Source: Heterohyrax brucei (taxonomy: Eukaryota > Chordata > Mammalia > Hyracoidea > Procaviidae). Taken from it: DNA of 64,000 nt. Within the stretch, counting starts at the first letter, position 1, and every line of letters starts with the position of its first letter. Shown piece after piece: positions 47,501 to 59,500 of the stretch. Where the stretch lies: assembly GCA_028571685.1 (NCBI GenBank), contig CM053148.1, positions 86,450,001 through 86,514,000 of the forward strand, written 5' to 3'. A program made the position numbers and the translations under genes. Below the pieces are notes generated by a model. It did no database searches, was not told the origin of the DNA, and saw nothing but the letters and a program-made list of their open reading frames with translations.

Positions 47501-50500
47501 GTTTGCCATATAAAGCCCCACACTCACACCACTCTGCAGCTCCGCACACTCATGCTGTCCACTCGGCACTCTCTATCCATTTGACTAGCGCCTGTCCCCC
47601 TCCATCCGTGGTTTCCTCTCGCCTCTGGACCAAGCTGCTCCGACAGCCTCTTGTATATCTTTAAGCCAAGAAGCACACTCTCCCCCAGCATCACTCTGTG
47701 TCTCATGTGTTGTCTTTTGTGACTCTTAGGACTTGATTTTTCATTCCTGTTCAGTGTTTTAGTACTGGGGGAATTGGAAGCTTTAAATTATTTTCAGGGA
47801 CAGTTCTGGTTTCTGTTCCTCATTATTTTTATTTCCACATTTCAAGAGTTGCAAAACCGGTGTATAAAAATTACAGTTTGCGAGTTGTTTTAATTTTGAA
47901 GTTGCACAAAACGTTCATTGTCATGAATTGGACACAGTAGTTCATTGTGTACAAAAATACGGATACTGACTGATAGATGCTAAGTTATGATTTAGAGCAT
48001 ATATTTGCAAGTTAAAGCAATTGTGCTTTCTGAGGGAGGGCTGAGCGAGGTCCCTGCTTGTGCTGGTATTTTCCGTAGAGAGTAGGTCCCACAATCATGC
48101 ATTCTGCAAAGTTGACTTCCCTGTCTATACCTGTTTGCTCAGCATCATGTTTTCCTGATGTGAACTGAGCTTTTCCCCTCCAAAAAGTTGCTTGTGTTTC
48201 TGGACACCATCTACATACCCTCCATAAGCCAGTCAAACCAAACCCAGTGCTACTGAGATGATTCCAACTCATAGTGACCCTACAGTCAGAGTAGAACTGC
48301 TCCAGAGAGTTTCCAGGGAGCACCTTGCAGATTTGAATTGCTGACCTTTTGGTTAACAGACATAGCACCTCCCACTACACTACTAGAGTTTCCTCTGCCC
48401 TACATAGTGAGTTTAAACCCTGTTGTAATGAGCTGTGGTGAAGTTGGGGGATATCAGTGTTAGATACTAGGTCCACTTGACAGCACAGTGCCGATGAGGA
48501 AGATTCACTTGACTTTTAATTTTCAAGGTTTTGTCCTCTTCACTTGGGATCCTTAATGTGAGGGGTTGTTAGAGACTAAATTGAGCCGCTTAGAGTGTTC
48601 CTGAAGAAGGATCTGGCTGCAAAGGGAGTGAATAGGTTTTGTCACCCCGAACTATTTATTATAAAAGATTTGACTGTAAGGTTTTTGTGTTTTTTTATTT
48701 TTTAAATCACTTCAGGTTTGGGGACTTCATAGATGTGAGTGAGGGCCCTTTTATTCCCAGAACAAGCGTTTGCTTCCAGTATGAAGTGTCAGCAGTACAC
48801 AGCCTTCAGACCACGCAGCCCAGCCTCGTCCGCAGATTCCAGGGTCTGTCTTTACCGACTCACTTACAAGTAAGTCAAATAGCGCATTCCAGTTCTTTCG
48901 GTTTGGGTATGGCTACATTTCTTGATTTTATACCATCTTGAAGGGCAGAAAATTCAATTTTTACTAAGTTGTATGATGCTCTATATTACAAACTTGGGTT
49001 TATGATTAAAATCAATCTTGTCTAGGATGTAAACAGATAATTTATAAAAGAAATAATTGAAAATATTAAATGGAGATAGTATTTTTAATTTTCCAATTTT
49101 GCGCAGATGAGGAGTGTATATTGAGGGGGCATTGGGGCGCATATTGGTAAGACCCTTCTGGAATGTCTTGGTCTTGTATCCGATATGTTCTTCTTGCCGA
49201 TTTGTGTGTGTGTGTGCGCACGCACATGTGCTTATATAGGCATGCTTTAGCTGAAAGCTTACAGCTCGAGTTAATTTTTGTAAAAAATGCACACGCGTTG
49301 TTTTGGGACGTTAGTTGGAGTCTCCATGGTGTGACAGCACACTGGCCCTTTCCCATGCTGGTCCCTGTGTCCATTCAGGTGGTTCCTGTCCCTCTCTGTC
49401 TTCTCATCCTGCTTTTGGATGGAAGCTGCCCATTTGGTCTCACATGTCTGACTGAGCAAAGACGCACACTCAACAAGTGTATTATTGTTATTATTTTTAT
49501 AGTCCTGTCTAACTTTTGTCTAAATGGGGGCTTCAGAGATGGTTTCAGTCCTGGGTTAGCTCTGTGTCCAGGATTGTAGTTTCTGACACTCCTGCAGCCT
49601 CTGTCAAACCGTTAGGCCTTGTGTTTTATGTGAAGTTAAGTTCTGTCCTGTTTTTATCCTGCTCTGTCTGGGACTCTCTGTTGTGTCCCCTGTCAGGACG
49701 GTCATTGGTGGCAGCTGGGTTCCATCCAGCTCTTTGGATCTCAGGCAGGTGGGGTCTCTGTCTTATGTGATCCTTTAGTCCTTTGAGCTAATGTTTTCCG
49801 TATGTCGTTGATTTTCGTCATTCTTTGCTCCGTGTCTGATGGGACCAATTAATGCATTGTAGATGGTCACTTGCAAACTCTTAAGAGCCCAGATGCCACT
49901 GTCGCTGATTTTAATGATCTCTTCATGACTCAAGAAACCCTAGTGGTATAGTGGTTACATACTGTGTCTGCTAACCAGAAGATGGGAGTTCAGATCCTCT
50001 AGGTGCTCCTTGGTAATTCTATAGAGCAGTTATATTTTGTTCTGTAGGGTTACTGTGAGTTAGAATTGACTCAGTGGCAGTGGATGAGTTCATAACTCAG
50101 AGTTGGTCAGGTTCTGCTCTCCTCTCACCTCATGCTAATGCTTATTTTAAAAACTTAATTTTGAGATGATTATGGCTTCATGTGCCATTACAAGAAGTAA
50201 TACAGAGACCCTGTGTACCTCTTGCACGTTTCCCCAGTGGTAACGTCTTGCAAAACTGTCAGACAGTACCACAACCAGGGTATGGGTGGAAATGCTGTCA
50301 AGATGCAGAATAGTTGTGTCACGACAGCAGCCCCCATTGTCCTCTTTTATAGTCACACTTGCTGCTTAGGCCAGCCCTCACCCTCCATCGTTACCCTGGC
50401 AACCATTCATTGATTGCTGTTTCTATATTTTTGTCCTTTCCAGAGTGTTCCATGAATGGAGTCATACAGTGTGTAATCTTTGGGGATTGGGGGGTTTTCC

Positions 50501-53500
50501 CCCACTCAGGATAATTGCCTAGGCAAGTCTTTGTTATTGTTGAGTAGTATTCCTTGGTATGGATATACCTTAGTTTCTTTAAGCATCTCACACTGATGAC
50601 ATCTGGGTTGTTTCCAGTTTGGGGCTGTTATGTGTAAAGCTGCTGTGAAGACTTTCATACAGGTTTTTGTGAATATAGGTTTCCTTTCTTACAGTTGCTG
50701 GGTTGATTATAAAATGTGTGTGCAGTTATTTAAGAAACGGCCAGTCAGTTGTCTAGAGTGGCTGTCATGTTCTACAGCCTACCCTTGCGGCTTTTGGTGT
50801 TGTCGCCCCTTTTTATTTTAGCTGTTCTGATTGGTGTAGGGGGTTCTTATTGTAGCTTTAGTTTGTATTACCTTGTATCAGGTAATGATGTTGAACCTCT
50901 TTTTGTGGGCTTGTTTGCCATCTGTTTATCTTCTTTAAAGAACAGTTGTCATGCAGTGGGTAAGCACTCCGCTGTTAACTGAAAGGACATCAGTTCAATC
51001 TTGCGGGTGGCTCCTTTGAGAAGGGACACGGCAATCTGCTCCTGTAAAGACCCCAGCTTAGGAGAACGTGTGGAGAGGGGACAGTTCTCCTCGGCCTGTA
51101 GGGTCGCTGTGAGCCGGCATTGACTGGATGGCACACAGTGACAGTGTATCTTCTGTGGTTGGATGTCTGTCCACGTCTTCTGCCCACGCTGTACTTGGAG
51201 TGCTTGCTTTTTCGCAGTTGAATTTGGAGGGTCCTTTACATAGTTTAGGGTGATGTAGTGGGTAAGTGCTGCTTCTACTAACCCAAACGTTGGCAGTTCA
51301 AATCCACCAGGTGCTTCTTCCTTCATTTCTAATTTAAGCATTTAGTGTTGTGAATCTCTCTTTCAGTGCTGCTTCAGCTGTCCTGCAGGTTTTGAGGTCA
51401 TATTTTGATTTTTGTTCAGTTCAATCTATTTTTTTAAGTTTCTCTTGAGACTGCCTGTTTGTTCTGGGTATTATTAAGAAATGTATTGTTCAGTTGGCAA
51501 CCCTGGTGGCCTGGTAGTTAAGTGCTAACTAAAAGGTGTGCAGCTCAAATGCTCCAGGCGTCCCTTGGAAACTCTGTGGGGCAGTTCAACTCTGTCCTGT
51601 AGGGTTGCTGTGAGTTGGCATCAACTTGATGGTACTGGGTTTGATTTTTAGCTCACTGTTCAGTTTCCAAATGTTGGGCAATTTCCTTTTCTCTGTAATT
51701 CTAGTTTGAGTCTTTTGTGGTCAGAGATTGTTTTAAAAAAATAAACAACAAAACAACCCAACCCACTGTCCACCACCATCAAGTTCTGTGTCTTAATGAC
51801 CCTGTAGGACAGAGTAGAACTGCCACACGGTGTTTCCAAGGCTATAAATCCTAACAGAAGTGGACTGCATGTCTTTCTTCTACAGAGTGGCTGGTGGGTT
51901 CTGACTGATGACTTTTTGGTTAACAGCCAGCACCCTGACCACTGCTTCAGCCAGGCTCATTTTATGTAAATTCAGTTCTTTTGAATTTATTGAGGTTTGC
52001 TTTATGGTCCAGAATATGATCTATCATGTATATGCTCTCTGGGTGAATTTTGAAAAGAGTGCATTCTGCTGGGTGCCAGTTTCTTTAAATGTATCATGTT
52101 TAGGCGTTGTGTCTTGGACCTGCAGAGTTTTATCTTTGGTTAATTTCAGAGGTTGTTTGTCATTATTTCTTTGAGTACTGTTTCAGCCCTGTTCCCTTTT
52201 GCTGCTTTTTCCAGGACTCTGATGACTTGTACTTCGTATTTTTTTGTTACACTGTTACAGATTTCTGAGGCTCTATGCATTTATTTTTCAGTCTGTTTTC
52301 CCTCTTGTTCAGTTTGTATAATTTCTGCCTTCAAGTTTACTGATTCTTTCCTATGTCTTCTCCATTTGTGCTGTTGGGCCCATTTATTGAGTTATAAATT
52401 TTGATTAGTGTATTTTTCAGTCGTGAACTTTCCATTTGATTATTATCAACTGTTTCTTGGTGAAGTCGTACATTTCTTTGCTGAAGCTTTCTAGTTTTTC
52501 ATTGTTTAAAGTATGTGCATAGCTGCTCATGGAATGATTTTATAATGGCTACTTTAAAATCTGTCAGGCAATTTTAACATCTCTGTAGTCTCATGTTGGC
52601 ACCTGCTGATTGCTTGTTTTTCATTCCAAGTTGGGATTTTCTTGGTTCTTATTGTATCCAGTGACTTTTGATTGTTACTTGTGTTGCACACTGTAAGACC
52701 CTGAATACATCTTTCAACCTCCTATTTTAGCTGACTTCCTGCCCTAGTAGGAGCAGTTGTAGGGGGTGGGTACCTCGTTGCTGTCAGATATGGGAGGAGT
52801 CCAGATTCCCTACTCGGTCCTTGGGAAGGGGCTCCTTATTACTGCTGAGCGAGAGAGAGGAGTTCGGGTTCCCCACTGGGTCTCCTTGGACACCATCCCA
52901 GAGAAGGGTGGCCTCCTTCTGTTTTGGGGGGTAGTGAACGTCCTGACTCTTCACAGGGTCTGCTCTGACACCAGCATGTGTAGGTGGGGGGAGAGGAGTC
53001 TAGTGTAGGCGCCCCAAGTGGTCCTCACCCACACTGTGGGGGTTGGTGGCCAGGACAGGCTTGTTACCACTTGGTAAGGATGCAGACGACCATCTCCTTA
53101 TGCGGGCTTCTCTGACATCACCCAGCAGGAGAAATGGGGTACCCTCTTGCAGCCGGGTTAGGGTTGAAGTCCTGCTCTTCACAAGCATGTTTGCTTTTCC
53201 ACCCTTCAGAAGGACTGTCGCCTGTTTTCTGTCTCCCTGTATTGTAGTTGTGTGTTGTCGAGTCAGTTCTGACTCATGGTAACCCTACAGGACATAATGG
53301 AACTTCCCCATCCAGTTTCCTAGGCTGTAATCCTTATGGGAGCAGGTTGCCAGCTCTTTTCTCTCCTAGAGCGGCCAGTGGACGTGAACTGCTTGCCTCT
53401 TAAGTAGCAGCTGAGAGCCTCACCGCTGGGTGCCTAGGGCCCCTCCTGCTGTCCACTGGGACGGCCGAGCCGTCTGAGGTGGCGCATTCACTCAGTGCCC

Positions 53501-56500
53501 CCCGGGAGCGTTGGTTTGAATGCCACAGCTGGCATGACAGCCTCTCTCTGACCCCCTAACACTTGTTCACCACTTCATTGTCACTTGGTAACTTGGCTCA
53601 GACGTCACTGGGAAAACAGCAGTCATCGAACAGCAGTTCCGTCTTCCCTCCACTGGATGTTCCCCACCTGCCTGCATAGCCACCCGTGTTCTCTGCCTTC
53701 TTTTGTATGACAGCCAATGAATGTCTCTGCTTTTAGTGAAGGCTGGCCCTGATACTAGTACTGGTGCCCTAGATTTCATGCTTTCTTCCCTTCCCTGGGA
53801 TTCCGTTTCCACAGTTATTCTCCCTTCAGTTTCCCAGTTCAGAATTATTTCTGTTAGTATTTTAAGTATCTCACATCTAGTAAACCTGCCCCGTTTTCCT
53901 GCTTTTGACCTGTAGGTATTGGTGTCCGTGGTTGTTGCCCACACGTCTCGTTCTGTCTTTGAGCCACTGTGGTCAATGCTCCGCTCGTGTCATTGCTCTG
54001 AAACTATCTTGTCAAAGTCAGGTCCTCCATATTGCCAAATCCAACAGCTGCTTTCTCTGCTTTTCTGTGACCTCTTATTAGTTTTTGAACTAAGTAGCTA
54101 TTCCCTCTTCCTTGAAACACATTCTTTCAGATGCATCCTTGACACATTGTCCCTAGGTTTACTTCAGAACAAGTGACTGGGTATTCCTCGGTCTCGTAGC
54201 TGGCCCTTTCTCTTTTCAGGGTCCAAGTGTGGACGTGTCACAAGGATTCCATAAATATTTTATGCCATCTTATGTCACCATGGCTCCAATAGTGGTCTGT
54301 ACACTAAAATTCTTTTGAGAGTTTGTACACTCCTGTTTCCTATTGCCTACCTGACAGCTCTGTTTTTATGGCTTATAGTTACGTTTTAGTCAGCTAGGAC
54401 TGCTCGAACCAGAGATACCACCAGGTGGGTGGCTTTAGCAAGCCAGCCAAGTGCCGTCGAGTCAGATACAGTCCAGTAGGTTACAAGTCTGCAATCAGGG
54501 TGTCTGTTCCAGGAGAAGGGATTCCCTGTGTTGGCTCAGAAGGAAAGTCATGGTGTTGCATCACTCTTCATTCAGGGAATGTCGTGGCACAGGAACCTCA
54601 AGTCTGAAAGATGTGCTCTTCTCCCAGTGTCTCTTTCTTGATGGTGCAAGGTTCCCGGTTCTCTGCTTGCTGCTTTCTCTATCTTCCGTAGGATGAGAAA
54701 GGAGAAAGGCTGGTGCAAGCCACCCTCCAGGGAAACTCCTTTAGCAAGGGTGTCACAGTCCCACCCTAATACTCTCATTTTATCTACTAGCCACAGGCAG
54801 AGATTAGGATTTACAGCATCAGAAAATCACAAAACAGAGGGCAATCACAGAATGCATGAAATTCTGGCCCAGCCAAATTACTACACATATTTTTTGGGGT
54901 GACACAGTTCAATCCATGACAAGTCACCTCCTGCTGAACGTGGCCAGTGCAGAACTCCTGTTGTTCTCCCCATATTCTCATGCTTTCCTAGGCTTCTCCA
55001 TTTCACAACATCACATCTGTCTACCTGTCTGAGGGAATCCGTAGCCGTTCCCCCATGCCACCCGGCAGCCAGTCCTTTCACTTCTTTATCACTGCACACC
55101 GTCTAACCTGTTACTGCTTCTCTTAGCCAAGTCTCTTCTCTTCTCGCCTCCCCTTGCTGTCATTCGTACTCGTCCCAGCGCAGATTAATGCCCAGATTGA
55201 ATCACATAATTCTCTTCCTCCACGTTTTGTACCTAAACCACAACTAAACCAATCGCCATCAAGTTGATTCCGACTCATAGCAACCCTAGAGGACAGAGTA
55301 GAACTGCCCCGTGGAGTTTTCAAGGAGCTCATGGTGGATTTGAACTGCCGACCTTTAGGTTAGCACACGTAGCTGTTAGCTGTGACGCCACTGGGGCTTC
55401 CACAACTATGTAGCACCGTCCCATGAGTAAAAGCCTAATCATTGACCCTCCAAGCAGTAGTTAAACATCCCTGCCTACTTTTCTGACGTCACCTCTTACC
55501 TCTGTTTCTTCCACCCACTGGGGTCTGGCCACACTTCCTCTTCTTTGAATCTGGCAAACTGATTTCTACCTCAGAGTTTCTGCATCATCTGGCTGTTCAG
55601 TCTGAGACAAGGATGATTTTCCCTTTAAACATACACTGCTTTCTCTGCAGACAGTTTGTGTGAAGATATGTCGTAATTTTACCTCTTATTACCGATTTTA
55701 CCAGCTCAGCTTGTTCCTGACTGTGACCTTCAGCTGGCTGCAGCAGGAGTGATGTGGTCGTCACTCTCGTGGCAGAGTTGGCATTAATGCAGTCCCTTAA
55801 TCGTCTGGTGCATATGATTTTTAAGAGTTCATGAAACTGGTTCTCTGATTTTGCTACTGTCTCTGTTCACTTTTATTTGTTGTGTAGTGTGATTTGCTAG
55901 GTCTTCTGGCTCTGCTTTGTCAGTGGGAAGCAGTCACAGTTCTGAATGCCTTTCTCCTTGTGATTGCCCATAATTTGAAGAACGACCTTAAGAGTGTTAC
56001 AGTTTGGCTATTCCAAGAAGGAACTGCCATCAGTAGGGAAGTGGGGCAGATTGGTTTTGTTCCCATTAGGTGGGATGCTTTCTGTGATGGAAACGATTAA
56101 AGAGAATAAAAGAAGAAGGGCATATTGAGTTCTTAAATCTTGTATGTCACGTGTCAAAGAAAGCACCTGTTGTATATACTGCCTTTTTCCTAAGATGCAA
56201 ACAACCTTGATGCCCATCAGCAGACGAATGGATAAGCAAACTGTGCTTCATGTCACGCCTTTTTCCTTACTCTGATCTACTTCTGTAATCATTCAGCTAC
56301 ATAAGTACTGCCTAGCTTTGTGTTAGTTTTGTTTAAATACTATATCAAGACTCAGTCCCTTTTATTTGAACTGTATTGCTTTGTTTAACTGATAGTAAAT
56401 CTGTTCTTTTTAAGGCACATTTTACCATATGGAATAAGTTATTGGAAAGATCTCGGAAACTGGTAAGTATTTTTTGACAACTAATAAATAATCTCCTGTG

Positions 56501-59500
56501 AAGAAATTTTCATTAAAATTAAGCAACAACAACCAAAAAATAAAAATAAATAAAAAGGAAAGAAATTAATGGTCTCAGTAGCCAAATACCCTAGTAGTAT
56601 TTTGGCAGAAGGAAGGTTGTAGTTTGGAAATTCTCTTTTATTTGTTAACGCCCTGGAAATGAAATTGTAGAAGTTGCCCTGTGTGCTCTCCATCTTGCCT
56701 CTGGATAGGAGCTGCCCAATTAGTCTCATGTATCTACTCAAGCCAAGAAGCACAGCTTTTGGCAGTATTGTTTGATGTCTTATACTCCAGTCTGATCTTT
56801 GTCTGAAGAGTTGGCGTTGGGAATGGGGCAGGTGTTCCAAAGCTCTGTAGCTTCACTGATTCATGTGCCCAGTGTCACTGTGTTCTGCCAGAAAGCCCCC
56901 TGCACACAGGCACTCAGCTTTCTCACTTCATGGGTTCACTGATTCTGGTGCCTGGAGGTGCCCCACTCTGCCAGGAAACCTCTGTGCACAGGCGTTTACC
57001 TCTCTTGCTCCGTGGGTTGGCTGCAGCGCTGCCTCTGGTTCTGCTGCTGCCACTGCTGCTGGTCCTCTGCTGTTGCCTCTCACCGTGTGTGCTTTCTTCC
57101 GTGTTAACAGCTCTTCTCAATTCCTTCTGAATCTTCTGTCCATTCAGTTTTAAATCTGCTTCCACATCTTAGTTATTTGTTAGAGAAGCACCCCACTCTT
57201 TGGTTTCCAAATTCTTTTTTTAGTCATTTAGTGGTGCTGAAATACCACAAGTGGATGGCTTTAACAAGAAAAGTTTATTCTTGCATAGTCCAGTAGGCTA
57301 CAAGTCCAAATTCAGGATGTCTGCTCCAGGGAAAAGCTTTCCCCCTTGTTGACTCTGGAGGCAGGTCTTTGTGTTGCGTCAGTCTTTGTTCAGGGAGCAT
57401 CTTGACGCAGGAACCTCAGGTCTGAAGGATGTGCTCTACTCCCCATGCTGCTTTTTTGGTGTTAGGAGGTTGCCGACTCTGCTTGTTTCCCTTTCCTTTA
57501 TCTCTTGTAGATAAAAGGATAAAGGTGGTGCAAGCTGTTCTAGGGAAACTCTTTAAAGTGTACCTGGGAGATGACCTTAGGGAGGAATTTATAGTCCCAC
57601 TCTAATCTTTAACATACTATGTAGGAAAATCCCAGAGTGGAGGCAGTCACACAGTACTGGTAATCACAACCCAGCCAAGTCTCTATACATATTTCTTTTT
57701 TATTTAACATAACTGAGTGAAAATGTACATTCCCATATAAATTTACATGCCCACCTATATGCAGCTTCCACTGCTCTCCCTGTCTGGTGACTGCACACTA
57801 TTCCTCTCTGCTCCATACATGTCTCAACAGCCTCCTTTCCCCTCTTCTCCGTCCACTCCCCTTCTTCCAGCCAGAGGTCAGCAAGATGATATCCTGTAGA
57901 TGTATAGAACCACAAAGTGCTTCCAATATATGGTCACTCTGCATTGCCAAGTCCAATCCATTCCTGTCCAAAGAGTGGACCTTTGTTATAATTTATGGGA
58001 AAGGGCAGTATCAGGGCCGGGGCCATGCTCTCAGAGGAACCCCAAAACCGCTGGACCATCAGTTGAGGTCTTTTAGTGGAGATCTCATGATGCACCCCTT
58101 TTTATTCTTGTGTTGCCAGTGAGACTCCTCTCTGTGAGCTGCATCATGGCTATCACTGGTGGTGGCCGGGCACCATCCGGTTCTTCTGGTCCCAAGTCGA
58201 TGTAGGCACCCACTCTTGTGGGTCTCTCTGTCTTCTCGGTTGTCTTTACCACATGTCATTTTGGTCCTTGGTGAGCATCCATTCCTGCTGAGTTGGGACC
58301 ATTTGCTGTGTCCTTGGATGGCAGCGTGGCAGCTTTTAAGACCCCAGACGCCACTCACCAATGTGGGGTGAGTGTGTGTGCAGAGAGCTCTCTTAGCAAA
58401 ACGCTAGTTGTGCCAATTGGCCTGGAATTCGCCTAAGAGGATGGTCCCCCGCCCCCCGCCCTAGCTACTCTATCCTTGTAGTATTGAGTCAAGATGGAAG
58501 GAGTACTCAAGTTATGCTGAAGTCCACTTAATGTTGTTCTTGTTTTTAATGTGTGCTATCACCGCTTTCTTCTATACATATTTCTGAGAGGACATAGTTC
58601 AATCTATGGCAGTGGCGAATGTGAGGAGGGTGGAGAAGGTGGGAGACATGAGGAGGACAGAGAAGGTGGGGGACACGAGGAGGACGGAGAAGGTGGGGGA
58701 CATGAGGAGGACGGAGAAGGTGGGGGATGTGAGGGGGTTGAAGAAGTGGGGACGTGAGGGGGACAGAAGGTGGGGGATGGAAATGTGGGGGACGTCGGGG
58801 ATGGAGAAGCTGTGGGATGTGAGGGGGACGAAGGTAGGGAACGTGAAGGAGGTGGGGAAGGGGAGATGTGAGAGGGTCGGGAAATGGGGACGTGATGGGG
58901 AAGGAGAAGGTGGGGGACATGAGGGGAATGGAGAAGGGAGGGACGTGAGGAGGACAGAGATGGTGGAGGCCGTGAGGAGGATGGAGCAGATGGGACTGTT
59001 ACAGAGAACATGAATGGCTAGGTCACAGGGAGGGTAGCAGGGAGTCTGAAGTATGTTGGAGGTAGAGTAAGAGGGGTGTGTCTTCTGTGCTGTGGAATTT
59101 GGATTTCCCCCCCATGAAGATGACAGGAGCTAACAGAAGAAATTTGAATAGGAAAGTGACAGGATTGGGTATTCCTGACAGCAGTTTGTTCTGAGAGCAG
59201 TCTGGAAGAGAGATGTAAGTTAAGCCAGGAGTATTTAAAAAAAAAAAAAAACAACCCCAAAACCCCAAACCAGACCCGTTGCTGTCAAGGGGATTCCAAC
59301 TCATAGCGACCCTATAGGACAGGGCAGGACTTCCCATAGTGTTTCCAAAGGGGGTCTGGTGGATTCAAGCTGCTGACCTTTTGGTTAGCAGCCATAGCTC
59401 TTAAACCTGCTGTGCTACCAGGGTTTCCAGTAAACAAAACAAAAACAAACCCACAGCTATCCACTCAATTCCAACTCAGCTACCCTGTAGGACAAGGATG

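Larger units (their letters stand above)
51330..52720. mobile_element. Old L1 (L1M), broken by SINEs
   Basis: 'tttgaggtcatattttgatt', 'ggtccagaatatgatctatc' and 'gaaaagagtgcattctgctg' match L1M sequence in the antisense direction. Two AfroSINEs interrupt it. Confidence 0.6.

Noticed and set aside
58604-59013. Frames of about 135 codons on both strands
   Set aside because: They are the 27-bp minisatellite read in frame; the unit length keeps frames open. The region is intronic.
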